This document shows, one piece after another, positions 1-6,910 of a stretch of DNA of 24,604 nt. The translations under genes were made by a program, and so were the position numbers. Under the pieces are notes generated by a model that worked only from the letters and a program-made list of their open reading frames with translations, made no database searches and had not been told where the DNA came from. Every line of letters starts with the position of its first letter. Positions within the stretch are counted from its first letter, which is position 1. Source of the DNA: JBKJTP01 sp046590195 (GTDB lineage: Bacteria > Bacteroidota > Ignavibacteria > Palsa-1295); the NCBI GenBank assembly GCA_046590195.1, contig JBKJTP010000169.1:1-24604 (forward strand). The letters are read 5' to 3'.

Positions 1-2
1 TC

Positions 3-317
3 AGCGATAGCATGGAGCTGCTCGCGAAAGCTGGCGTTGATATCTTGCTGCTGAATTGTCAATCACTTTCGATCATCAGCCAGATGCTGTGCGAGTTCGG
101 CTCCCTCTGCAGCGGCCTGAGCGTCAAGTGGGGCGTCTATCCCAACGCATCAGAAGTAATCGGTGGCAAGTGGCAGCTCGTCGCACATGAAGACCACGAG
201 TTCGCGGCCTTTGCCCGCATCGCGATGGATAACGGCGCCTCGATCATCGGCAGTTGCTGCGGCACCACACTATCGACGACGGAAGCGATGGCAACCGTCA
301 TCGATGAATTAGGATGA
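3..317 (+). CDS. Homocysteine S-methyltransferase family protein (3' end only)
   Basis: This is the C-terminal part (104 codons) of a gene that begins before the window; the frame is open to the left edge, so the ATG at 12 need not be the start. Two zinc-binding elements of the homocysteine S-methyltransferase fold are visible: an Asn-Cys after a hydrophobic strand (LLLNC) and the late Cys-Cys motif (GSCCGTT). Between them is the segment reading KWGVYPNASE. In this family three cysteines hold the zinc that activates the homocysteine thiol for methyl transfer to give methionine. It could be a stand-alone enzyme (MmuM/BHMT type) or the last part of a MetH N-terminal module; ending directly after the zinc motif favours the stand-alone form. 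The stop is TGA. Confidence 0.85.
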   Translation, partial: SDSMELLAKAGVDILLLNCQSLSIISQMLCEFGSLCSGLSVKWGVYPNASEVIGGKWQLVAHEDHEFAAFARIAMDNGASIIGSCCGTTLSTTEAMATVIDELG

Positions 318-549
318 TCGCCCTAGGCGCTAAAGATTGCAACTTCGAATAAACAAATGTCACACGGCCAAGCCCAGGCGCGCCCTGCCAGTTAGCCCAA
401 TTCCCGCAAAAACTCTTCGGGAAATTTGACGTAAGAGAGGGCATATCAGAATTGGATTAGGGCCAGGGTTGTTTGGCGGTCGGCAGAACGGCTTGTCCCA
501 AGCGATATGGCCCTAAATTGCCCGAATTTAATCTTTAGCGCTCGATATT
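318..549. other. Intergenic region with inverted repeats upstream of the 2-oxoglutarate dehydrogenase gene
   Basis: No gene is seen in these 232 bases. Two structures stand out. TTCCCG and CGGGAA (near 400-423) can pair across an 11-base loop, and may be a weak terminator for the upstream gene because they are followed by AAATTT. A perfect 9-bp inverted repeat, TTAGGGCCA at 457-465 and TGGCCCTAA at 508-516, encloses 42 bases and ends about 33 bases before the next start codon. It could be an operator or a leader structure. I cannot identify a promoter with confidence. Confidence 0.4.
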
Positions 550-1812
550 TTGGCCAGTTCTCTTAAGACCCAGGCAGTCCTTCAGGTCCTCGAAGAATCC
601 TTCGGGGCGAATGCCAGCTACGTGGAAAGCATGCTCGATAGGTTTCTGACCGATCCATCGGGGATCGACGAATCCTGGCGCAGCTATTTCGAAGGGCTTG
701 TTGGCGGCAACGGCACTGCCCCAGTAGCCTCGTCGAACGGGGTAGCGGCATCGACCAATGGCTCTAGCGGCACGACGCCTGTCACCCAAAAGCCTGGGAC
801 GCAGCCTGCTGCTGCCCAGACGACCACACCAAGTGGTGTCCACCCAGAGAACGTCGTTAAGATCCTTGGACCGTCGAAGAAGATCGTCGAGAACATGGAG
901 ACGAGCCTCGGCGTACCTGTCGCGACCTCGCTCCGCTATATGCCGGTCAAGCTGCTCGAAGAGAACCGCAAGCTGATCAACGATTTCCTCGCAGAGCAAG
1001 GCAAGGGCAAGGCGAGCTTTACGCACATCATCGCTTACGCGATCGTGCAGGCGCTCGGTGAGATGCCGCACATGAATGACAGCTACGCGATACAGGATGG
1101 CGCACCTGTTCGTATCAAGCGTCAGTCGGTCAATCTCGGTATCGCAGTCGATATGCAGAAGAAGGATGGCTCGCGAACGCTTCTTGTGCCGAACATCAAG
1201 GGTTCGAACCAGATGTCGTTCGCGGAATTCCTCGCCGCGTACGATGGCATCATCAAGAAGGCCCGCACCAACAAGCTTGACGTTCCTGATTTTCAGGAGA
1301 CGACGATCAGTCTGACAAATCCTGGTACGATCGGTACCGTGGGCTCCATTCCGCGTTTGATGTCTGGCCAATCGATCATCATCGCAACTGGGGCGATCGA
1401 GTATCCTGCTGAATATCAGGCAATGGCTCCGGAAGCCTTGACGCAGCTTGGTATCAGCAAGGTTGTGCAGATGACGAGCACCTACGATCACCGCATCATT
1501 CAGGGTGCAGAGTCAGGACTCTTGCTCGCACGCATCCACGAGTTCTTGCTCGGCAAGGACGAGTTCTACGACAAGATATTCAAGTCGCTACGCATTCCGT
1601 TCAAGCCATTCCATTGGCAGATCGATCGCAACCCCGCGCTCCTCGGAATGAACCGAGAGAAGGAGCAGATGCGCAAGCAGGCTGGGGTGCTGGAGTTGAT
1701 CAACGCCTATCGCGTACGTGGTCACCTCGTGGCGGATATCGATCCGCTTCATGCGATCCCGCTGCATCATCATCCAGAGCTTGACATCGAGACGCACAGT
1801 CTCACCATCTGA
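550..1812 (+). CDS. kgd: Multifunctional 2-oxoglutarate dehydrogenase/decarboxylase, N-terminal part (acyltransferase module), ended by an in-frame TGA
   Basis: These 420 codons are the front third of an actinobacterial-type KGD/SucA fusion enzyme. Residues 1-50 are the SucA N-terminal helix (NASYVESMLDRFLTDPSG, then SWRSYFEGL). Residues 51-98 are a Ser/Thr/Gly/Ala/Pro linker. Residues 100-355 are an E2-type succinyltransferase core with its catalytic histidine in TYDHRIIQGAESG (His314). The E1 region starts near 360. There is no lipoyl domain, as in mycobacterial Kgd, so a separate lipoylated protein should carry the acyl group. The start is TTG 550, because an in-frame TAA lies at 529-531; ATT 547 is the only alternative. 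The frame stops at TGA 1810-1812 in the middle of the sequence LTI-stop-DLDR, then continues open into the E1 gene. The whole is best read as one 1227-codon gene. Confidence 0.85.
   Translation: MASSLKTQAVLQVLEESFGANASYVESMLDRFLTDPSGIDESWRSYFEGLVGGNGTAPVASSNGVAASTNGSSGTTPVTQKPGTQPAAAQTTTPSGVHPENVVKILGPSKKIVENMETSLGVPVATSLRYMPVKLLEENRKLINDFLAEQGKGKASFTHIIAYAIVQALGEMPHMNDSYAIQDGAPVRIKRQSVNLGIAVDMQKKDGSRTLLVPNIKGSNQMSFAEFLAAYDGIIKKARTNKLDVPDFQETTISLTNPGTIGTVGSIPRLMSGQSIIIATGAIEYPAEYQAMAPEALTQLGISKVVQMTSTYDHRIIQGAESGLLLARIHEFLLGKDEFYDKIFKSLRIPFKPFHWQIDRNPALLGMNREKEQMRKQAGVLELINAYRVRGHLVADIDPLHAIPLHHHPELDIETHSLTI
1810..1812 (+). other. In-frame TGA interrupting the 2-oxoglutarate dehydrogenase gene at an expected tryptophan
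   Basis: The frame before the TGA ends LTHSLTI-type sequence (…THSLTI) and the same frame after it reads DLDREWSTGGLVGQET before the ATG at 1861. Nothing is frameshifted: 16 sense codons separate the TGA from that ATG. From memory, Kgd homologues read LTIWDLDR or LTLWDLDR here, so TGA stands where TGG is expected, a single G-to-A change. TGA is a normal stop elsewhere in the window (ATGA overlaps at 10479-10482 and 22306-22309), so a global reassignment is unlikely. Nonsense mutation, assembly or sequencing error, or readthrough are the options. Confidence 0.85.
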
Positions 1813-1860
1813 GATCTCGATCGTGAGTGGTCCACTGGTGGACTGGTAGGGCAAGAGACA

Positions 1861-4233
1861 ATGACTCTTCGGAAGATCGTCGAGACAGTTCGTCGCGCAT
1901 ATTGCAGCACGTATGGAGTAGAGTATCGACACATCGCGAGTCGCGACGAGAAGCTGTGGTTGATGGATCGCCTGGAAGCGCCAGCGCAAGATCTATCGCT
2001 TGAGATCAAGACGGCATTGCTTGGCAAGCTCACAGCAGCGGAGCAGTTCGAGCAATTCCTGCACAAGAATTATATCGGTCAGAAGCGCTTCTCGGTTGAA
2101 GGCTCTGAGACTGTCATCGCGATGCTGGATCAACTGATCGAAGGCGCGGCGGTGCGTGGAGTGAAGGACATCTTTCTCGGCATGTCGCATCGCGGCCGAC
2201 TCACAGTGCTCTCAACGATCCTCGGCGACTACTCCGAGCGCATCTTTACTGCGTTCGAAGGACTGGTTCACCCGAGCTTCCCAGCCGATGAAGGCGACGT
2301 GAAGTATCATCAAGGTGCGAAGTCTGTTCGCAAGACAAAGAATGGTGATATCTCGCTGACACTCTCGCCAAATCCGAGCCATCTCGAATTCGTCGATCCG
2401 GTCGTCGAAGGTATGGCTCGCGCAAAGCAGGACCTGACCGGCCTTCCATCAGGCGAAGCAATGGATCAGATCATGCCTGTGCTCTTGCATGGTGATGCTG
2501 CGTTCGCTGGACAAGGTATCGTGATGGAGACGCTCAACCTCGCGGCCCTCAAGGGCTATCGAACAGGCGGCACGATCCACATCATCATCAACAACCAGAT
2601 CGGATTCACGACATCGCCCGAATCCTCGCGCTCGACGATCTACTCGACCGACGTTGCGAAGATGATGCAGATGCCGATCTTCCACGTCAATGCCGACGAT
2701 CCGGAGGCTGCATTCCGAGTACTGCAATTGGCGCTTGATTACCGTCAGCAATTCCACAAGGATTTCTGTATCGACGTGATCGGCTTCCGCCGTCTCGGAC
2801 ATAACGAAGCGGACGAGCCGAGCTACACGCAGCCGCTGATGTATCACCGCGTAAAAGCGCACAAGGGTGTGCGTACCGTTTATGGCAACCGATTGGTACG
2901 CGAGAAATCGCTGACTGAAGAGGAAGTGTCCGAGATGGTCAAGGCGGAGAATGATCGCTTCCAGGCCATCCTCGCGAAGTCGAAGGAATACGTCAAGTCG
3001 TCGCAGCAGCGCACGGAGCTTCCTGCACAACCTGTCGAAGAGGATTGGTCGCATGTGCTGCCGACGCCTGTTACTCCGGAGATCGTTAAGGAGGTAACAG
3101 ATACAGTATCGATCATGCCTCAGAACTTCCATCTCAATCCTAAGATGGTAACGCAGCTCGCACGCCGTCAGAAGATGGGCGAGGGCTCACTCAAGTTGGA
3201 TTGGGCGTTCGCTGAGAAGATCGCGTTCGGTTCACTCGTTAAGGATGGATTTAGTGTTCGCTTGAGCGGACAGGATTCAGGACGCGGCACGTTCTCGCAG
3301 CGCCACTCGGTGCTTTATGATACCGAGACGGGTCAGGCCTGGATACCGCTATCGTCGCTTAAGTCTGACCAAAATGCACTTGCGCAGTTCAGCGTATGGG
3401 ATAGCTCGCTTTCCGAAGCTGGCGTGCTCGGTTTCGAATACGGCTACTCCGTGCAAGCCGAGAAAACACTCGTACTCTGGGAAGCGCAGTTCGGCGACTT
3501 CGCCAATGGCGCTCAGGTCATCATCGATCAGTTCATCACACCTGGTGAAGAGAAGTGGCAGCAAAAGTCGCGCTTGACTCTTTTGCTTCCGCACGGTTAC
3601 GAAGGTCAGGGACCGGAGCATTCATCTGCACGTCTCGAACGCTTCCTCCAACTTTGTGGTGAGAACAACATTCAGGTCTGTTATCCAACAACTCCAGCGC
3701 AGTATTTCCACTTGCTGCGCCGACAGATGCACCAGCCTGTTGCGAAGCCGCTGGTCATCATGACGCCGAAGTCATTGCTCCGCCTGCCTGCCGCAACGTC
3801 CGAGATCAACGATCTGACGAACGGCGGATTCAAGCCGGTCATCGATGATCCGTTCATCGCGGATAAGTCGCAAGTGCAGCGTGTCGTGATGTGCAGCGGC
3901 AAGGTCTATTACGATCTGCTCGAACGCCGAACACAGCTCGATGAAGGCCGCGTCGCACTTGTTCGTCTGGAAGAGTTTTATCCGTTCCCAGGAGCATCGC
4001 TAACGGAGATCGTCCGTTCGTATCCGAATGCGAAAGATCTTGTGTGGACGCAGGAAGAACCTCGCAACATGGGTGGCTGGATCTTTATCAGACCTCGCGT
4101 GACAGGCGCCCTGCCAGAGCACACGCTCCGCTACATCGGCCGCGAACGCTCCGCATCGCCATCGACTGGCTTCTACGTTATCCATCAGTTGGAGCAGGAG
4201 AAGCTGATGACGGAATCACTGACCGGTCTGTAA
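1861..4233 (+). CDS. kgd: Multifunctional 2-oxoglutarate dehydrogenase/decarboxylase, E1 thiamine-diphosphate part
   Basis: This 790-codon frame is the thiamine-diphosphate E1 portion of the KGD/SucA enzyme. E1 decarboxylates 2-oxoglutarate and passes the succinyl group on in the TCA cycle. Family signatures run in order: TYGVEYRHI near residue 18, GMSHRGRL near 107, HGDAAFAGQG near 210 followed by IIINNQIGF (the ThDP/Mg site), RLGHNEADEPSYTQP near 311, GQDSGRGTFSQRH, QFGDFANGAQ and HGYEGQGPEHSSAR. It ends in the usual C-terminal domain with WTQEEPRNMGGW. It is in the same frame as the upstream 420-codon part, across the TGA at 1810-1812. The ATG at 1861 lies inside the conserved E1 fold rather than at a natural domain boundary, so it is probably not a native start. 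Reinitiation there would give an E1 lacking its first segment. Coding quality shows no sign of decay. Confidence 0.85.
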   Translation: MTLRKIVETVRRAYCSTYGVEYRHIASRDEKLWLMDRLEAPAQDLSLEIKTALLGKLTAAEQFEQFLHKNYIGQKRFSVEGSETVIAMLDQLIEGAAVRGVKDIFLGMSHRGRLTVLSTILGDYSERIFTAFEGLVHPSFPADEGDVKYHQGAKSVRKTKNGDISLTLSPNPSHLEFVDPVVEGMARAKQDLTGLPSGEAMDQIMPVLLHGDAAFAGQGIVMETLNLAALKGYRTGGTIHIIINNQIGFTTSPESSRSTIYSTDVAKMMQMPIFHVNADDPEAAFRVLQLALDYRQQFHKDFCIDVIGFRRLGHNEADEPSYTQPLMYHRVKAHKGVRTVYGNRLVREKSLTEEEVSEMVKAENDRFQAILAKSKEYVKSSQQRTELPAQPVEEDWSHVLPTPVTPEIVKEVTDTVSIMPQNFHLNPKMVTQLARRQKMGEGSLKLDWAFAEKIAFGSLVKDGFSVRLSGQDSGRGTFSQRHSVLYDTETGQAWIPLSSLKSDQNALAQFSVWDSSLSEAGVLGFEYGYSVQAEKTLVLWEAQFGDFANGAQVIIDQFITPGEEKWQQKSRLTLLLPHGYEGQGPEHSSARLERFLQLCGENNIQVCYPTTPAQYFHLLRRQMHQPVAKPLVIMTPKSLLRLPAATSEINDLTNGGFKPVIDDPFIADKSQVQRVVMCSGKVYYDLLERRTQLDEGRVALVRLEEFYPFPGASLTEIVRSYPNAKDLVWTQEEPRNMGGWIFIRPRVTGALPEHTLRYIGRERSASPSTGFYVIHQLEQEKLMTESLTGL

Positions 4234-4276
4234 GTGTAGCACATGCTTTAGCTTGTGCGAGAAAACTCTTTTGGCT

Positions 4277-4864
4277 ATGAGTCAGCACAATCCCAAAGTC
4301 GAGTGGTTCTTCGCTAAGCCATCCGAGTGGCAACAGGGCTATGCAATGCTGCGCGAGATCATCCTCTCGACCGGTGTGAAAGAAGAATTGAAGTGGGGCT
4401 GCCCGTGCTACACGATCGACGGCAAGAACGTCGTACTGATCCACGGCTTCAACGAATACTGCGCGCTGCTCTTTATGAAGGGCGTGTTGATGAAGGATCC
4501 GAAAGGCATACTTGTGCAGCAGACCGAGAACGTGCAGTCATCGCGACAGATTCGCTTCCCGAGCATGAAGGAAATCTTGAAAGTGAAGACCTCACTCAAG
4601 GGTTACATCGAGGATGCGATCGAGATCGAGAAAGCAGGGAAGAAGGTGCAGCTCAAAGCGCCGAGCGAATTTGCGATGGCAGATGAATTCAAGATCAAGC
4701 TTGACAAGATGCCGAAGCTAAAGAAAGCTTTTGAATCACTCACACCAGGACGTCAGCGCAGTTACCTGTTATGTTTCAGCTCCGCAAAGCAAGCGAAGAC
4801 ACGCGAAGCCCGTGTGGAGAAATACCTCCCGCAGATATTAGCTGGCAAAGGCATGGATGATTAA
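4277..4864 (+). CDS. YdeI/OmpD-associated family protein with a DUF1801 domain
   Basis: This is a 195-residue soluble protein. The N-terminal half matches the DUF1801/YdhG-like fold (EELKWGCPCYTIDGKNVVLI, then an ALLFMKG strand). The C-terminal part has the YdeI-type tail, with KLKKAFESLTPGRQRSYLL followed by a basic helix (KQAKTREARVEKYLPQI). This architecture is common in Bacteroidota. The family was linked to bacteriocin protection or iron-chaperone-like folds by homology, but its function here is not established. I chose ATG 4277 over the in-frame TTG 4253, which adds only eight poorly matching residues. The gene lies 43 bases after the dehydrogenase stop and 15 bases before the VOC gene, so it may be co-transcribed with either. 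Confidence 0.82.
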   Translation: MSQHNPKVEWFFAKPSEWQQGYAMLREIILSTGVKEELKWGCPCYTIDGKNVVLIHGFNEYCALLFMKGVLMKDPKGILVQQTENVQSSRQIRFPSMKEILKVKTSLKGYIEDAIEIEKAGKKVQLKAPSEFAMADEFKIKLDKMPKLKKAFESLTPGRQRSYLLCFSSAKQAKTREARVEKYLPQILAGKGMDD

Positions 4865-4879
4865 CCCCACACAAAAATC

Positions 4880-5284
4880 ATGAAACTTGACATCTACGTA
4901 AACTATCAGGGTACCTGCGAAGCAGCATTCAAGTTTTACGAGCAGCATCTTGGCGGAAAGGTGAATGGCATCATGAAGGATGGCGACATGAAGGGCAACC
5001 CGAATATCCCGGAAGACTGGGGCGACAAGGTGCTTCACGCACAGATCGAGATCGGCGGCACCATGCTCATGGGAGCAGACATCCCGAACGCCGAGCCGAT
5101 GCGCAGCGCATATCTCTCGCTCACACTCGACACCGAAGCAGAGGCCGAGCGCGTCTACGCACTTCTCATCGAAGGCGGCGAGATCTTTATGAAGATGGAA
5201 AAGACCTTCTTCTCCAACCGCTTCGCTATGCTCCGCGATCGCTTTGGGACAAACTGGATGCTGTTGCAACGCAACTCGCAGTAG
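4880..5284 (+). CDS. VOC-fold (PhnB/glyoxalase-like) protein
   Basis: This 134-residue protein has the vicinal-oxygen-chelate layout of the PhnB type. The first βαβββ unit is MKLDIYVNYQGTCEAAFKFY, then GGTMLMGAD. The second unit runs from AYLSLTLDT through AERVYALLIEGGE to FGTNWMLLQ at the end. The family includes metal-dependent isomerases, dioxygenases and antibiotic-binding proteins; PhnB-like members have no agreed reaction, and no substrate can be inferred from sequence. It follows the YdeI-like gene by 15 bases, a pairing seen in small accessory operons. No Shine-Dalgarno sequence is apparent before ATG 4880. Confidence 0.83.
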   Translation: MKLDIYVNYQGTCEAAFKFYEQHLGGKVNGIMKDGDMKGNPNIPEDWGDKVLHAQIEIGGTMLMGADIPNAEPMRSAYLSLTLDTEAEAERVYALLIEGGEIFMKMEKTFFSNRFAMLRDRFGTNWMLLQRNSQ

Positions 5285-5339
5285 CTCGACGATTCGCAGT
5301 TCTCACACTTTTTGCGTTGAAGCTACTTATGTTTGCAGT

Positions 5340-6083
5340 ATGACTACACTCCTGCTGACAGCTATTTTACTGCTTACCACTCCGCTAAAGCCCTCATACA
5401 CGAAGGAGGAGATCAGGAAAGAGTACGAAAAGATCGTGACTCTAGGCAACGCCACGTATAATGGCAAGCAGTACCTGGAGTTTACCGTCGATACATCCGT
5501 GAACAGCATCGTTGCGCCGTTCTTTCGCGAAAATCATAAGCTCGCCGATTATCTGCGATCCAACTATCATCAAGTAGCTTATGAATATCATAAGCGGATG
5601 AACGTTGAAGGCACCTACAAAGACCTGCTGAAGGATAGTGCGCGATTAGCAGATATTACATTCGAGCGGTTCTTGCCTTTGCTATCAAACTACCTGAATG
5701 AGAAGGGAAGTAAGATCGAGGCTTACGAGCCATGGGTGAAACCTGCCATCACTCTCGATCGGCTTGCAGGGAATGCTGCAAAGTTCTTTTATCCAGATTC
5801 GATTCACGCAAATGGTGGGATTCAGTCACATATCTGCGTCGGACTAAATGGCTTTCAAGACTTGACAGATGTACGAAGTGTAATGATGGAGGCCTTTTGC
5901 TGGTCCGTGATTCACCCTCATGTTTTCACGAATGAATCTCCATTGCTCTCTGACTTCAGTAAAGCAACGACACTGGCAAGCGAACTACAACTCAGCTCCG
6001 ATCCGCAAACAAAACTCAAACGCTACCAAGGCGTCGTCTGGGCTTACATGAGTCAGAGTGTTACTGTTAGCCGAGTACGATAA
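5340..6083 (+). CDS. Exported protein of unknown function
   Basis: I do not recognise a family for this 247-residue protein. The chosen ATG at 5340 gives a hydrophobic start (TTLLLTAILLLTTP) that looks like a signal peptide or N-terminal anchor, though it has no basic residue at its very beginning. The longer in-frame opening to 5244 overlaps the VOC gene and destroys this feature. The mature part is hydrophilic and mostly helical, with charged stretches such as KEEIRKEYEKI and clusters of Tyr and His (NYHQVAYEYHKRM). No transmembrane segment, cysteine motif or catalytic signature is obvious. It ends 20 bases from the convergent lptB stop. Base composition looks slightly more AT-rich than its neighbours, which might mean later acquisition. 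Confidence 0.7.
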   Translation: MTTLLLTAILLLTTPLKPSYTKEEIRKEYEKIVTLGNATYNGKQYLEFTVDTSVNSIVAPFFRENHKLADYLRSNYHQVAYEYHKRMNVEGTYKDLLKDSARLADITFERFLPLLSNYLNEKGSKIEAYEPWVKPAITLDRLAGNAAKFFYPDSIHANGGIQSHICVGLNGFQDLTDVRSVMMEAFCWSVIHPHVFTNESPLLSDFSKATTLASELQLSSDPQTKLKRYQGVVWAYMSQSVTVSRVR

Positions 6084-6103
6084 GAAGAAGCACCTGCTGA
6101 CGT

Positions 6104-6892
6104 TTACGCTGAAGACGGAGTAGCCGGCTCTCGAACTTCCGGCTTATAGCGTTCTAGCTTGAACGTCTCCCCCAGATAGCGTTTGCGGATCTCGACATCA
6201 TTCGCGAGTTGCTCGGCGGTGCCATCGCGGTAGATGGTGCCATCGATGAGGATATACGCGCGGTCGGTGATCGAAAGCGTCTCGTGCACATTGTGATCGG
6301 TAATCAGAACGCCGATGCCTTTGTCCTTGCTCAGACGCACAACGATATGCATGATCTCCTCGACTGTGATCGGATCGATACCTGCGAATGGCTCATCAAG
6401 CAGGATGTACTTCGGATTCGTTGCAAGTGAACGTGCGATCTCGCAACGTCTACGCTCGCCACCTGACAGCATGTATCCCTGCGACTTCCGAATACGCGTG
6501 ATGCTAAATTCTTCCATCAATACCTCCGCGCGCTCCTTGCGAGCTCTGCGGTTCAGCGGCATGAGTTCAAGCACTGCAAGCAAATTCTCTTCGACCGTCA
6601 TCTTGCGAAAGATCGATGCTTCCTGCGGAAGATATCCGATGCCAAGCCGAGCGCGAGCGTACATCGGCTGCTGCGTGATCTCGGTGTCGTTCAGGAACAC
6701 CTTGCCTTCGTTCGGCTTGATGAGTCCGGAGATCATGTAGAAGGTCGTCGTCTTGCCTGCGCCGTTCGGTCCAAGAAGACCGACGATCTCGCCAGGACAG
6801 ACCGATATGCTCGAATCCTTCACGACCGTGCGCTTGCCGTAGATCTTCTTTAAGTGCTCCGACCAGAGCTTCTCGTTTGGTTTGACTTCCAC
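6104..6892 (-). CDS. lptB: LPS export ABC transporter ATP-binding protein LptB
   Basis: LptB is the cytoplasmic ATPase that drives extraction of lipopolysaccharide from the inner membrane with LptF/LptG. All ABC motifs are intact in this 262-residue protein: Walker A GPNGAGKTT (41-49), Q-loop Gln90 in YLPQEASIF, signature LSGGE (142-146), Walker B ILLDEP (about 163-168) and the switch histidine in ITDHNVHET (His200). YLPQEASIFRKMTVEENL is the LptB-type coupling-helix region. A C-terminal tail of about 20 residues (RYKPEVREPATPSSA) goes beyond the short E. coli protein. The start is GTG at 6892. It lies 18 bases downstream of the OstA-like gene on the same strand, making a compact Lpt operon. 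Confidence 0.95.
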   Translation of the reverse strand: MEVKPNEKLWSEHLKKIYGKRTVVKDSSISVCPGEIVGLLGPNGAGKTTTFYMISGLIKPNEGKVFLNDTEITQQPMYARARLGIGYLPQEASIFRKMTVEENLLAVLELMPLNRRARKERAEVLMEEFSITRIRKSQGYMLSGGERRRCEIARSLATNPKYILLDEPFAGIDPITVEEIMHIVVRLSKDKGIGVLITDHNVHETLSITDRAYILIDGTIYRDGTAEQLANDVEIRKRYLGETFKLERYKPEVREPATPSSA

Positions 6893-6910
6893 TATGATAA
6901 GTCTGGTGTA

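Noticed and set aside
535..1491. A 318-codon minus-strand frame opposite the dehydrogenase gene
   Set aside because: It is Arg/Asp/Leu-rich shadow translation of a conserved gene, with no motif or start context.
1810..1812. UGA reassigned to tryptophan genome-wide
   Set aside because: TGA ends several genes at family-appropriate points, including two ATGA overlaps (10479-10482 and 22306-22309), and TGG is used freely for Trp elsewhere.
1828..1845. A stem (GTCCA with TGGAC) starting 15 bases after the in-frame TGA, as a readthrough or selenocysteine signal
   Set aside because: The stem is only 5 bp plus two wobble pairs, and it falls in codons for a conserved protein segment. The TGA stands for Trp, not Cys or Sec, in homologues.
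5244..5339. Extended N-terminus of the unknown exported protein, overlapping the VOC gene
   Set aside because: The extension overlaps the end of a well-supported gene, and the ATG at 5340 gives a hydrophobic signal-like start.
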